A stretch of DNA of 64,000 nt from Prochlorococcus sp. MIT 0603 (GCF_000760215.1 NZ_JNAW01000004.1:186001-250000), one strand, 5' to 3'. Shown: positions 21,514 through 30,440, counted from the stretch's first letter. Translations and numbers: made by a program. The notes: generated from the sequence alone by a model not told the origin.

Positions 21514-22293
21514 ATGGTTACTAAATCAATGCCTGAACCAAAAATAACTCATAAACAAGAAACTCTAGGCGCAGGAAGTATCTGGTTACTCAACACCAAT
21601 ATTAATGGGTATAAAAATATAAAGAGCAATGAACTTGCTACGGAAGTTATTTCTGGTCGATTTTTCCTAATTATAGAAAATCCAAGCATCGAATTGAATT
21701 CATTAAAACATCGAAGAATCAAAGTTCGTCTTTTAGAAGATGGATATATTTGTTGGTTTAACTTAAAGGAAATTACCAATCATGTTCAAAGAATTCAGTA
21801 CTGGAAACCTATTCTCCACAAAAAAATTCAAATAAAAAAGAAATTACCGAAAGTCCTAGGATGGATAGAAGAGGCCTCCAAATGTCCTAATGATTACCTA
21901 TGGGGAGGAACTCTAGGTCCTAATTTTGACTGTTCTGGGTTGATTCAATATGCTTTCTCGAAGGAAGGTATTTGGATACCTCGAGATGCATATCAACAAG
22001 AGGAGTTTTGTACAAAAATACAGTTTGATATAAATACTTTAAATGGCATATCAGCTGGTGATTTAGTATTTTTTGGTAATTCAAAAAAATGCACCCATGT
22101 TGGCATGTATAAAGGCAATGGAGATTATTGGCATAGCTCAGGAACTAAGAATGGCAGGAATGGAATTGGTATTGACAACTTAAAACCTAATCGAAATAAC
22201 TCAATTTCTTCCTATTATTCTTCAATGCTAAGAGGAGCAGGAAGAATTGAATCTTGTTATAATGAGAAGTCGATATCCTCAATTGTGCAATAA
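21514..22293 (+). CDS. NlpC/P60 family peptidoglycan hydrolase
   Basis: About 259 residues. The N-terminal half has a beta-rich SH3-like part (RIKVRLLEDGYICWFNLKEI). The C-terminal half is an NlpC/P60 peptidase with catalytic Cys in YLWGGTLGPNFDCSGLIQYAF, followed by GDLVFFG and the His in KCTHVGMYKGNGDYWHSSG. Such enzymes cut D-Glu to diamino-acid bonds in stem peptides. Starts at 21493, 21514 and 21529 are possible; 21514 avoids overlap with the divergent hydrolase gene. The glycosyltransferase gene begins 12 bp downstream, so they probably share a transcript. Confidence 0.85.
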   Translation: MVTKSMPEPKITHKQETLGAGSIWLLNTNINGYKNIKSNELATEVISGRFFLIIENPSIELNSLKHRRIKVRLLEDGYICWFNLKEITNHVQRIQYWKPILHKKIQIKKKLPKVLGWIEEASKCPNDYLWGGTLGPNFDCSGLIQYAFSKEGIWIPRDAYQQEEFCTKIQFDINTLNGISAGDLVFFGNSKKCTHVGMYKGNGDYWHSSGTKNGRNGIGIDNLKPNRNNSISSYYSSMLRGAGRIESCYNEKSISSIVQ

Positions 22294-22305
22294 ATCTATT
22301 GTTAA

Positions 22306-23256
22306 ATGAATAATCAAGTTGACATATCTATCGTCATTCCGATTTACAACGAAGAGGAAAGTCTTCCTCAGCTTGTGAAGGAAGTTTTAATTGCAATGCG
22401 TACAACTAATGAGAAATTTGAAATAATTTTAGTAAATGATGGCTCTAATGATAATAGTTCCGAAGTGTTATCAAAACTTGTAAAAGAGACTTCTGAACTA
22501 ATATGTATTTTCTTAAGAAAAAACTATGGTCAAACTGCTGCAATGGCAGCAGGCTTTGATGTATCAAGCGGTGAGATTATTGTTAGCATTGATGGTGATC
22601 TTCAGAATGATCCTGCAGACATACCTATACTTATAAGTAAACTAAGAGAAGGGTTTGACTTAGTAAGTGGATGGAGATATGATCGCAAAGATTCACAAAT
22701 CAGAAGGAAGATTCCTTCTAAAATTGCCAATAAGCTTATAGGGAAAGTGACAGGAGTTAGTCTTAATGATTATGGGTGTTCACTAAAAGCGTATCGTCGA
22801 GAAGTCCTTTCAGATATGAAATTATATGGAGAGCTTCATCGGTTTTTACCTGTTTTAGCAAATATAGAAGGTGGAAGGATTACTGAGATTAAGGTTAACC
22901 ACAGATCACGCATATATGGCAAGAGCAAGTATGGGATTGATCGAACTTTTAGAGTAATGATGGACCTATTAACAATTTGGTTTTTGAATAGATTCCTCAC
23001 AAGGCCAATGTATGTTTTTGGTTTTGGTGGAATTATTGCAATATTAAGTAGTTTATTGACGAGTTTCTATCTTTTAATCCTAAAGGCTTTAGGAGAAGAT
23101 ATTGGCACTCGTCCTCTTCTGACATTTGCTTTAATACTTGGAGTTGCAGGTGTACAACTTTTCTGTTTTGGTCTGCTAGGGGAATTGCAAATTCGCACTT
23201 ATCACGAAAGTCAAGGCAGGCCTATTTATAGAATCAGAAAAACATTAAAGAGTTAG
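22306..23256 (+). CDS. Family 2 glycosyltransferase with membrane anchor (DPM1/ArnC-like)
   Basis: 316 residues. The GT-A domain shows ISIVIPIYNEEESLPQL-like nucleotide-binding start, VNDGSNDNSS and the metal-binding SIDGDLQNDPADIP. Two C-terminal membrane helices (about residues 236-260 and 272-295) place it among undecaprenyl- or dolichyl-phosphate sugar transferases. It probably transfers a sugar to a polyprenyl phosphate for envelope polysaccharide. It follows the NlpC/P60 gene closely. Confidence 0.87.
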   Translation: MNNQVDISIVIPIYNEEESLPQLVKEVLIAMRTTNEKFEIILVNDGSNDNSSEVLSKLVKETSELICIFLRKNYGQTAAMAAGFDVSSGEIIVSIDGDLQNDPADIPILISKLREGFDLVSGWRYDRKDSQIRRKIPSKIANKLIGKVTGVSLNDYGCSLKAYRREVLSDMKLYGELHRFLPVLANIEGGRITEIKVNHRSRIYGKSKYGIDRTFRVMMDLLTIWFLNRFLTRPMYVFGFGGIIAILSSLLTSFYLLILKALGEDIGTRPLLTFALILGVAGVQLFCFGLLGELQIRTYHESQGRPIYRIRKTLKS

Positions 23257-23269
23257 TTAAATTATCTTT

Positions 23270-23680
23270 TTATATTTCTGCGCGACCTTTAAATCGCGAA
23301 ATAGCTTCAGCTGCTTTAACAACTACACGACTATCAAAATCCCTTAAGCCTCTCCGTAAGATAGGAAGTGTTGACAAATCTCCCCATTGCTCTGCAATTG
23401 AAACTGCCATTAATCTTTCATCAGGTCCAGAGGAAATCAAGTTTTTTAATTTTTCTCGAAGACTTAATTTTTCTTTCAAACTAATTGGGGAATGAAAATG
23501 AATTGGATTCAGATCAAATTCTTGATCTTCTGCTCCATCTTTAGACAGAACTAAAGATGGATAATTAACTGGAAGATATTGCGAAAACTCATTGTTTACA
23601 AGCTTCTTCGGCTTTTTACCGAACGCCCAAAGTGTTCCTATAAGCAGTAAAGCAGCGCCAGCCGAAAAAATTTGATTCAT
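23270..23680 (-). CDS. Small membrane-anchored HEAT-repeat protein
   Basis: 136 residues. One N-terminal hydrophobic segment (residues 3-20) is followed by a polar linker and a C-terminal pair of HEAT-type helices (SIAEQWGDLSTLPILRRGLRD, then SRVVVKAAEAISRFKG). HEAT repeats usually bind other proteins; partners are not evident. It is convergent with the glycosyltransferase gene, 13 bp apart. I do not know a specific function. Confidence 0.62.
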   Translation of the reverse strand: MNQIFSAGAALLLIGTLWAFGKKPKKLVNNEFSQYLPVNYPSLVLSKDGAEDQEFDLNPIHFHSPISLKEKLSLREKLKNLISSGPDERLMAVSIAEQWGDLSTLPILRRGLRDFDSRVVVKAAEAISRFKGRAEI

Positions 23681-23782
23681 TTGAAAAGAAGTGATAGATG
23701 TGTCATTGATTCGTATTGGATTGAACTTTTATGTCACCAATGGGGGCTTTACGTATCTAATACACATTAACTCTATACAGTA

Positions 23783-23923
23783 ATGGTGGATCTTTTGGTA
23801 AATGCAATGTCAAGCGAATTTGCCGCGACCTGGCTTCCTGCTGTTTTCGTGCCTCTCATTGGGCTTATAACACCAGCAGTTTTTATTGTTCTCATTGGTC
23901 GATACATTACAGCGACCGATTAA
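23783..23923 (+). CDS. psaI: Photosystem I reaction centre subunit VIII
   Basis: A 46-codon ORF translating MVDLLVNAMSSEFAATWLPA followed by a single membrane helix rich in Val, Ile and Phe and a short polar end RYITATD. The ASTLPAVFVP-type entry to the helix and the position directly upstream of psaL match PsaI. A second ATG at 23807 would give 38 residues, closer to the usual size, so the start is uncertain. PsaI helps anchor PsaL for trimer formation. psaL starts 48 bp downstream. Confidence 0.82.
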   Translation: MVDLLVNAMSSEFAATWLPAVFVPLIGLITPAVFIVLIGRYITATD

Positions 23924-23971
23924 AACACTTTTTGTTTACCCTCTAAGTCAACATAGTTCTCTAATACGCCC

Positions 23972-24571
23972 ATGACTGAATTCCAAGACCCTTTCCTTAA
24001 GTCAGCTGAACCTGTCAAATTCAATGAAAAGTATGTTGACAGCTCAATTAGACCTGATGACATAGGTATTGTCGATCAATGGGCTGTGAACCCAGTTTCC
24101 GATCCATGTGTTGGAGACTTGCAAACACCAGTCAATTCTGGTTATTTCACAAAAGCATTTATTAGTAATCTTCCTTTTTATCGAGCTGGCCTCTCACCAA
24201 ATTTCCGTGGGCTTGAAGTAGGTGCCGCTTTTGGATACTTGCTATATGGCCCTTATGCAATGACTGGGCCTCTAAGAACAAGTGATTTTGCACTTACTGC
24301 AGGATTGCTAGCAACCATTGGAGCAGTTCATATATTAACTGCTTTACTTGTTTTATATAACGCGCCAGGGAAAGCTCCTAATGTTCAGCCAGCTGACGCA
24401 ACAATTGAAAGTCCACCTAATGATTTATTTACAAGAAGTGGTTGGGCGGATTTCACAAGTGGTTTCTGGTTAGGTGGATGTGGTGGAGCAGTTTTTGCAT
24501 GGTTGCTGTGTGGCACCCTTCATCTAGATACAATTATGCCCATTGTGAGAGGAGTTTGGGCAGCAGGTTGA
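23972..24571 (+). CDS. psaL: Photosystem I reaction centre subunit XI
   Basis: 199 residues, somewhat longer than the usual cyanobacterial PsaL because of an N-terminal extension. The conserved [20 protein letters not shown], the [20 protein letters not shown] stretch and the C-terminal [11 protein letters not shown]-like and [13 protein letters not shown] segments are present, with about three membrane helices. PsaL mediates PSI trimerisation. It is followed 21 bp later by a strong terminator. Confidence 0.95.
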   Translation: MTEFQDPFLKSAEPVKFNEKYVDSSIRPDDIGIVDQWAVNPVSDPCVGDLQTPVNSGYFTKAFISNLPFYRAGLSPNFRGLEVGAAFGYLLYGPYAMTGPLRTSDFALTAGLLATIGAVHILTALLVLYNAPGKAPNVQPADATIESPPNDLFTRSGWADFTSGFWLGGCGGAVFAWLLCGTLHLDTIMPIVRGVWAAG

Positions 24572-24592
24572 TTTAAAGAATACTCTCAGAAG

Positions 24593-24636
24593 AACCTCTT
24601 ATGAAAATGCTTTTGTCATTTTCATAAGAGGTTTTT
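24593..24636 (+). terminator. Intrinsic terminator after psaL
   Basis: A perfect 17-bp inverted repeat (arms 24593-24609 and 24617-24633, loop of seven) followed by a T run interrupted by the loop-side G. The right arm ends in ggttttt. It closes the psaI-psaL transcript. Confidence 0.88.
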
Positions 24637-24671
24637 CTATTGATAAATGCACTTTGCAACTTAAAAAGTTA

Positions 24672-24812
24672 ATGAAAGCTATTGAAAAACACAAACAATT
24701 TATTGATTGGTACCAAAAGAAACTTGGTCTTAGCGATTATGGTTTGCTTTGGCTGGTTTTTTTTAAAGGCGTATTCCTAACGCTAATAATTCAAAAAATC
24801 CTAATTACTTAA
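24672..24812 (+). CDS. Small hypothetical protein with one membrane helix
   Basis: 46 codons from ATG at 24672: a polar start MKAIEKHKQFIDWYQKKLGL followed by a hydrophobic helix (about residues 24-43) ending QKILIT. The layout, a charged amphipathic N-terminus and one C-terminal membrane segment, resembles a class of very small conserved proteins I recall from picocyanobacteria. It lies after the psaL terminator and has no clear ribosome-binding site, so expression is uncertain. Function unknown. Confidence 0.5.
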   Translation: MKAIEKHKQFIDWYQKKLGLSDYGLLWLVFFKGVFLTLIIQKILIT

Positions 24813-24921
24813 AAACCAAAATAAAACTACAGACAAATAAAGCTATCAAATGAATCAGTAAATTTATCAGGACTTAATAATCTTCGTGCAAAAATCACAT
24901 AACACAGAAAGTTTCTAAAAT

Positions 24922-26022
24922 TTATTTGCCAGACTTCCTTCTATTATCTTCTCTACAAAGCAACTGGCAATTATCTGATGTTGTTTGCCCTCCTAAATGC
25001 CAAGGGGTGATGTGATCACATTCCATTCCATCTATATCAAAAACTTTTCCACAGTATTTGCAGTGACCACTTTGTCTTTCATAAGCCTCTCTCTTTTGTT
25101 TTTGGGTAAAAGATCTTATATTAAGGAATTTTTCTTTTCGCTTTAAAACATAATAATAAATACCTTTCTTATTAGTAACATCTTCATCTTGCATTAAGTC
25201 AAGAATTTCTTCTTCTAATTTATCTGCAGATAATTGCTGTTCACTAAAAGAGTTAAATAATTCACCCCATTCAATCCCTTTCATTTCCTTTCGATAAACG
25301 GGAAATGTTTTCCTTAGCCAATCAATTATCTTTTGGAAATAAATCCACAATTCTTCAGCACTTTTATTCTTTTGATTACAAGCCATAAAATATTCAATAT
25401 TATTTTTGCTCTTCCATTTAATGATCGCTTCTAAATAATCTTGTCGAATAGGTGATCCATTCATATAATCTTTTCCATAACCATAGGCAGGACAATTATT
25501 CCTACTGAAATATTTTTTAGCATCAGTAACCCAAGGGCCAGAATATACAGCATTTCTTAATTCCTGGTCAGCAAGCTTTTCTCCTGCAATATTAATTGTC
25601 TTAAACCATTCCAATTTTTCACTATCAGTACCGCTACAGATATAAATCATAAGTTGATAATTTAAAATTCGATCTTGCTCATCATCCTGCAAATTATGGA
25701 AAGCTCTTAGAGCATTGATATTTCCTAGCTTTACAGAGAAATCGCCTTCAACATATCTACAAATTGATATTGTCCTTTGCTGGCCATCAATAATCTCAAA
25801 ATCACCATCTGATCTTTTAGCCCAATACATAACATTCAAGGGATAATTTTTACTTACTGTGTCAATAACTGCATCCCTTTGAGCATCCTTATATATAAAT
25901 TCTCTTTGATATGGAGGACGTATATTTAAATGACCACTATAAGCAAATACTCCCTCCTCCAGATTATCAACATAGCCTTCAGAAAGTTGCCTTATAGTTA
26001 TTTCATGAAGTTGAATTTCCAT
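24922..26022 (-). CDS. DUF262 domain fused to HNH nuclease (defence-type)
   Basis: 366 residues. The N-terminal DUF262 (ParB/Srx-like) domain shows the family signature RPPYQREFIY near residue 35, DGQQRTISICRY at about 79-90 and the NIAGEKLADQELRNAVYSG segment. The C-terminus is an HNH nuclease with zinc ligands CKYC (about 321-324), the active-site DH in ECDHITPWHLGG and a second pair spaced as CQLLC. Related DUF262 nucleases (GmrSD, SspE, BrxU) restrict DNA according to its modification state. It follows the adenine methylase gene by 70 bp on the same strand. Codons are AT-rich compared with neighbours, which suggests acquisition. Confidence 0.85.
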   Translation of the reverse strand: MEIQLHEITIRQLSEGYVDNLEEGVFAYSGHLNIRPPYQREFIYKDAQRDAVIDTVSKNYPLNVMYWAKRSDGDFEIIDGQQRTISICRYVEGDFSVKLGNINALRAFHNLQDDEQDRILNYQLMIYICSGTDSEKLEWFKTINIAGEKLADQELRNAVYSGPWVTDAKKYFSRNNCPAYGYGKDYMNGSPIRQDYLEAIIKWKSKNNIEYFMACNQKNKSAEELWIYFQKIIDWLRKTFPVYRKEMKGIEWGELFNSFSEQQLSADKLEEEILDLMQDEDVTNKKGIYYYVLKRKEKFLNIRSFTQKQKREAYERQSGHCKYCGKVFDIDGMECDHITPWHLGGQTTSDNCQLLCREDNRRKSGK

Positions 26023-26092
26023 ATCATGATTATATCAAGAGCATAGTAAGCAATATCATCTTATTTAATTTTAACTCCTTAACATATTTTAT

Positions 26093-27184
26093 TCACTTCA
26101 TTTTTTTAACTAGGATTCTTGCATAACATTTAATATAATATTGATTATCAACTATATAAAATGTTTTATTAGAAGGTGGTAATTCAACCTTGATAGCCGC
26201 TCCATCGTTTAATTTTTTAACCCTTGATCTTTGACCACTTGAATTAACTTGTATTTGAGTTGGATAAACTTTAGATGCTAAGCCATCCCAACTTTGAGTA
26301 GTCCCAATAATCTGGAATTGTTCGGGATTATATTTATCAAGAAAAGTCAAAGGAACACCCATCATTCCATCATAATCTATGGGTATATCTTTAGTCTTAT
26401 TAACCTCAATAGCATTATGGTTATCATAACTTGGATATTCAAATGGATTATATTTTTTATAGAGTATAATATCATTATAACGTTCTTTATAATCCATATT
26501 AGTAAACCATCTAACCCCTTTAATTCTTATATATTTTTTACCTTTAGAATCAGTCCTTGAGCTTGCTGCCTTTAAAGGATAATCATCAGGGACACCAAAT
26601 TCTCTATCGCCACTTCTAATACTAGGTCCAAGCCATATTTTATTATCTCTTATAAGTCTAAAAATTTCTTTATATGATGTAGCATTTATATTTCCAATTA
26701 CGAGATATTTTTTCTTATATTCTTCTAATTGTGAAATATATTCCCTAAATAATGAAAAAGGAGGATTTGTCACAACAATATCGCATGACTTTAGAATTTC
26801 AATATTTTCCTGATTTCTAAAATCACCATTACCTTTAAACTCTTTTATTTGAATTTCTTCTAGATCTGGAACTTTATTTTTATTCTTATCACCTTCATAT
26901 TCTAAATATATAGATTTTATAGAGTTATGTTGACTAAATAAGTCTATGTCTTGATTCTTATAGCAACTAGTAATTAATTTTTTTAATCCCAATTTTTCAA
27001 AATTATATGAAAAATAATGAAAAAACTGACTAGATCTTGGATCGTCACAATTACAATAAACTACCTTATTAAGAAAATGATGTTGATAGTATTTTAATTC
27101 TTTTTCAATGTCACTAAGTTGAGTATAGAATTCATCTTTTTTATTCTCTCTTGCCTCAGATAAACTTAAGTTTCCTTGTGGCAT
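26093..27184 (-). CDS. EcoRI-family adenine-specific DNA methyltransferase
   Basis: 363 residues. Motif IV is NPPF at about 140-143 within CDIVVTNPPFSLFREYI, which marks N6-adenine chemistry. The segment VYCNCDDPRSSQFFHYF near residue 43 and the KKDEFYTQ start are typical of the M.EcoRI-like family, as are GVRWFTN and the YDGMMGVPLTFLDKYNP block. The family methylates adenine in duplex DNA, for M.EcoRI in GAATTC; the target here is unknown. No EcoRI-like endonuclease is next to it; its partner appears to be the DUF262-HNH gene downstream. Sampled lines are only about 17-33% G+C. Confidence 0.88.
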   Translation of the reverse strand: MPQGNLSLSEARENKKDEFYTQLSDIEKELKYYQHHFLNKVVYCNCDDPRSSQFFHYFSYNFEKLGLKKLITSCYKNQDIDLFSQHNSIKSIYLEYEGDKNKNKVPDLEEIQIKEFKGNGDFRNQENIEILKSCDIVVTNPPFSLFREYISQLEEYKKKYLVIGNINATSYKEIFRLIRDNKIWLGPSIRSGDREFGVPDDYPLKAASSRTDSKGKKYIRIKGVRWFTNMDYKERYNDIILYKKYNPFEYPSYDNHNAIEVNKTKDIPIDYDGMMGVPLTFLDKYNPEQFQIIGTTQSWDGLASKVYPTQIQVNSSGQRSRVKKLNDGAAIKVELPPSNKTFYIVDNQYYIKCYARILVKKMK

Positions 27185-27247
27185 TCTAAAGAAATTAATA
27201 TTAATAATTATATTGGTAAATATTTCTTTAGTCTACAAATTCACAAT

Positions 27248-27262
27248 AAAATGGAGAGGGAG
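27248..27262. repeat. Imperfect copy of the tRNA-Ser 3' end
   Basis: The stretch aaaatggagagggag matches aaaacggagagggag at 27453-27467, which spans the 3' end of the tRNA-Ser gene, at 14 of 15 positions. A looser cttgaat follows each copy further downstream. Integrating elements often leave such duplicated tRNA ends. The copy is short and could be chance. Confidence 0.35.
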
Positions 27263-27456
27263 AACTTTCACTTGAATCACACTGACCCCATGTGAACTGG
27301 AAAGAACCTCTCAATTGTTGAAAATGGGTTTTTCCCAACAACACACAAGTGAACTAGCATGAATTCACAGGAATCAAACAGATAACCTCTATTAAGTCAT
27401 AGCAGTGAATCTCAGTTTTTTGGACTTGAATGAACTCTTCTGAACCAAAGTAAAAA
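27263..27456. other. Non-coding gap between the methylase gene and tRNA-Ser
   Basis: About 190 bp with no ORF I would support. It has higher G+C than the island genes and repeats of tgaac (within tgtgaactgg, agtgaactag, atgaactctt). A weak inverted repeat ttgtt...gggtttttccc...aacaa lies around 27315-27345. Purpose unknown; a remnant of an insertion junction is possible. Confidence 0.3.
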
Positions 27457-27545
27457 CGGAGAGGGAGGGATTCGAACCCTCGACAGGAGTTGCCTCCTGT
27501 AACTCCTTAGCAGGGAGCCGCTTTCAACCACTCAGCCACCTCTCC
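27457..27545 (-). tRNA. trnS: tRNA-Ser(GCU)
   Basis: On the minus strand an acceptor stem ggagagg pairs with cctctcc, with discriminator G and no encoded CCA. The D-arm starts tggctgagtgg, the anticodon loop reads ctccctgctaaggag with anticodon GCT, and the long variable arm (ttacaggaggcaactcctgt) identifies a class II serine tRNA. The T-arm is gggttcgaatcccc-like. It reads AGC/AGU codons. Confidence 0.96.
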
Positions 27546-27615
27546 AGAAGTAGCATTATTACCTTATCAAGGCATACTCAATATCCAAAGGAAATATCTG
27601 GATTCTTCAGAAATA

Positions 27616-28761
27616 TCAAATTACGACTCTAGGCAAACGATATTTAAAACCACACAAAATTTCCCAAGGAATAGATCCCGACACTTCACTCCATTGATAT
27701 GGAGTTATAGAACAATTTCCATCAACACCAAGTAAAGTGACAACATCTCCTACTTCAATATCAAAATTACCTGTAATATCTATTACTAATTGATCCATAG
27801 TAATAGAACCAACTTGTGGATAAAAATCTCCATTAATTAGAACAGATATCTTTCCAGACAAAGCTCGATTAATACCATCTGCATAACCTATTCCTACAAC
27901 AGCAAGGCGACTATTCCTCTCAGTGACAAAATCATGACCATAACTAACCCCAACTCGAGATGGTACATCCCGAACAAAAGTAACTCTCGCTCTTACAGCT
28001 AAAGCAGGCTCTAAAGGACAAATCTTTTTTAATTTTTGGAAAGGACTATAACCATACAAAGCCAAACCAACCCTAACCATATCAAAATGCAATTTCTGAT
28101 CTCTAAATGTTCCTGCTGAATTTGCGAGGTGTGTACAAAGGGTTGTTTTTCGAGCTTTTAATTTTGACAATAAAGTTTGAAATTTTTCTTTCTGTTTAGA
28201 AGTAAAGGTTTCAGCTTTATCATTAAGCTCCATATCCGCCAAAGCAAGATGGCTATAAATTCCTTTTAATAAAAGATTTGGAAGTTTATCAATTAAATCA
28301 ATGAGATCAAAAGCATCTTCCACATCACAACCCAAACGCGTCATGCCTGTATCAACTTTTAAATGAACACTAAAAATTTTTCCTTCTATCTGAGCTAATT
28401 GCTGACATAACTTTGCCTCCCTAGCACTACAGATAGTAGGGGTTAAATCCCAATAAAGGCAACTAGCTAATTCTTCAGAGCTAATAAGATTTCCAAGTAT
28501 AAGAATTTGGCAATTAATGCCAGCTTTCCTAAGGTCAAGTGCTTCCTGCAAAGTGGCCACTCCTAAATTATCCGCACCACCGGCCAAGGCTGCATCGGCT
28601 ACTGTTTCTGAACCGTGACCATATCCATCCGCTTTAACAACAGCCATAAGAAGACAATTGTCTTTAAGAAGAGCCTTAATTGCAAGACTATTAGCCTTAA
28701 TTGCTTTAGGAAAAACTTCTACCCAAGCACGTTGACGAGGATCAATCTTTTCTAAAGGCAT
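27616..28761 (-). CDS. alr: Alanine racemase
   Basis: About 381 residues, PLP-dependent, making D-alanine for peptidoglycan. The PLP lysine lies in MAVVKADGYGHGS; the catalytic tyrosine is in GVSYGHDFVTERNSRLAVVGIGYADG; and TMDQLVIDI and GDVVTLLG mark the C-terminal barrel. I prefer the ATG at 28761 (MPLEKIDPRQRAWVEV) over an in-frame TTG at 28782. It sits just downstream of the tRNA-Ser gene, with the HNH gene divergent. Confidence 0.95.
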   Translation of the reverse strand: MPLEKIDPRQRAWVEVFPKAIKANSLAIKALLKDNCLLMAVVKADGYGHGSETVADAALAGGADNLGVATLQEALDLRKAGINCQILILGNLISSEELASCLYWDLTPTICSAREAKLCQQLAQIEGKIFSVHLKVDTGMTRLGCDVEDAFDLIDLIDKLPNLLLKGIYSHLALADMELNDKAETFTSKQKEKFQTLLSKLKARKTTLCTHLANSAGTFRDQKLHFDMVRVGLALYGYSPFQKLKKICPLEPALAVRARVTFVRDVPSRVGVSYGHDFVTERNSRLAVVGIGYADGINRALSGKISVLINGDFYPQVGSITMDQLVIDITGNFDIEVGDVVTLLGVDGNCSITPYQWSEVSGSIPWEILCGFKYRLPRVVI

Positions 28762-28835
28762 AGAACTAAAAGCATAAAACAAATTTAAAGAAGCATTTTT
28801 GGTATAACTAAGATGATGTTAATTAAATAGCTGGC

Positions 28836-29333
28836 ATGAGCCAGGTTCTAGTTCTAAATGCATCCTATGAACCTCTAAACATTACAAGTTGGCGCAGAGC
28901 CACTGTCCTGATGCTAAAGGGTAAAGCTGAAAGTTTAGAAGAAGACTCAAATCATAAAATTAGAAATGATATAAGGCTGCCAACTGTTATTCGTCTTAGA
29001 TACTTTGTTAAAGTTCCTTATAGGGAATTAGCACTTAATAAAAAAAACCTTATTCAAAGGGACCATAATTCCTGCCAATACTGCGGTTATACTGGCCCAA
29101 AATTATCAATTGATCATGTAATTCCTCGCAGCAGAGGTGGTCAAGATGTTTGGGAAAATGTTGCTATAGCTTGTATTTCATGCAATATAAAAAAAGGCAA
29201 TAGGACTATTCAAGAAGCTAATATGCCATTAAGGAAAAAACCACATAAACCATTAAATTCAATCGGTCTTGAAGCTACAAAACAAATAAACTCAGGCCAG
29301 CATAAAGAATGGAGTAAATACGTAATTGGATGA
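28836..29333 (+). CDS. HNH endonuclease-domain protein (conserved cyanobacterial)
   Basis: 165 residues. It begins MSQVLVLNASYEPLNITSWR, then a beta-rich part, then an HNH motif: CQYCGY zinc pair, DHVIPRSRGG active site, and NVAIACISCNIKKGNRT second pair. Proteins with this N-terminus are widespread single-copy genes in cyanobacteria and other bacteria, so it looks core rather than mobile. The DNA target is unknown. Ends 9 bp from convergent prfA. Confidence 0.88.
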   Translation: MSQVLVLNASYEPLNITSWRRATVLMLKGKAESLEEDSNHKIRNDIRLPTVIRLRYFVKVPYRELALNKKNLIQRDHNSCQYCGYTGPKLSIDHVIPRSRGGQDVWENVAIACISCNIKKGNRTIQEANMPLRKKPHKPLNSIGLEATKQINSGQHKEWSKYVIG

Positions 29334-29342
29334 ACTATATGG

Positions 29343-30440
29343 CTAATCTTCTTGTTGCTTTCCTAATTCTTCCAATTTCAGTCTTTGTTCTTCTGCAATA
29401 CAAGCCCCAATCACATCATCCAATTGTCCTTCAAGAACATTCTCTAAAGGGAAATTGATACCTAAACGATGATCAGTGGTCCTATTGTCCTTGTAATTAT
29501 ATGTCCGTATTTTTTCACTTCTATCACCTGTGCCAACTTGAGCTAATCTTGCTGATCGTTCTTTAGCATTAGCTTCTTCAATTTCTCTTTCAAGTAATTT
29601 AGCCCTTAAAATTTCCAAGGCACGTTCTCTATTTTGCAATTGAGAACGTTCTTGAGTACAGAAAACCCTTATACCAGTTGGTTTGTGTAATAAATCAACT
29701 GCAGTTTCAACTTTATTGACATTTTGACCACCTGCACCCCCAGACCTTGCAGTACTGATTTCTAAATCAGTGGGGTCCAATTTTACTTCTACTGGATCAG
29801 CTTCTGGCATTACAGCAACTGTCGCTGTAGAAGTGTGAACTCTTCCTTGAGATTCTGTTGCGGGGACTCGCTGTACCCGATGGACCCCAGCTTCAAATTT
29901 CAATTGGCTAAATACTGCTTTACCTTTTACAGAAATAATTAACTCTCGGAATCCTCCCAGATCAGCCTCTGTTGAACTCATTGGTTTAACAGACCAACCA
30001 ACTTTCAAACCATAACGCTCATACATTCTTGCCAAATCACCTGCCCAAATACATGCTTCATCTCCTCCAGCCCCAGCTCGAATTTCCAACATCACACTTC
30101 TTTCATCTCTTGGATCTTTAGGCAAAAGAGCTAAAGTTAAACGATGAACCAAATCTTTCTCAAGACATTCAAGATGCTTCAACTCTTCTTGAGCTAAAGC
30201 CTCCATTTCCTTGTCAGACTTACTTTCACGTAATAGCTGTTTTGCTTCTAAGTACTCAATACCTATAGATTGAAGTTTTTGATAATCTAAAACCAAAGGT
30301 TCTAAACGAGATCTCTCTCTTGCAATAATTTCCAAACGTTTTGGGTCTGAAGCCACATCAGGATCAGCCAACTGCAATTCCAAATTCCTAAAACTCTCAC
30401 TAGCTGTTTCTAGCCTTGCTTTCAGTGTTGAAGTGTCCAT
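29343..30440 (-). CDS. prfA: Peptide chain release factor 1
   Basis: 365 residues. The peptidyl-hydrolysis motif is [15 protein letters not shown], and the stop-codon reading tripeptide PxT is seen in [17 protein letters not shown]1 reads UAA and UAG. I take the ATG at 30440; a GTG at 30446 would add two residues. It follows rpmE by 43 bp at the end of the ribosomal cluster, probably as part of the same transcript. Confidence 0.95.
   Translation of the reverse strand: MDTSTLKARLETASESFRNLELQLADPDVASDPKRLEIIARERSRLEPLVLDYQKLQSIGIEYLEAKQLLRESKSDKEMEALAQEELKHLECLEKDLVHRLTLALLPKDPRDERSVMLEIRAGAGGDEACIWAGDLARMYERYGLKVGWSVKPMSSTEADLGGFRELIISVKGKAVFSQLKFEAGVHRVQRVPATESQGRVHTSTATVAVMPEADPVEVKLDPTDLEISTARSGGAGGQNVNKVETAVDLLHKPTGIRVFCTQERSQLQNRERALEILRAKLLEREIEEANAKERSARLAQVGTGDRSEKIRTYNYKDNRTTDHRLGINFPLENVLEGQLDDVIGACIAEEQRLKLEELGKQQED

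Noticed and set aside
28836-29333. HNH gene as part of the accessory island
   Set aside because: It lies beyond tRNA-Ser and alr and resembles a widespread core cyanobacterial protein.
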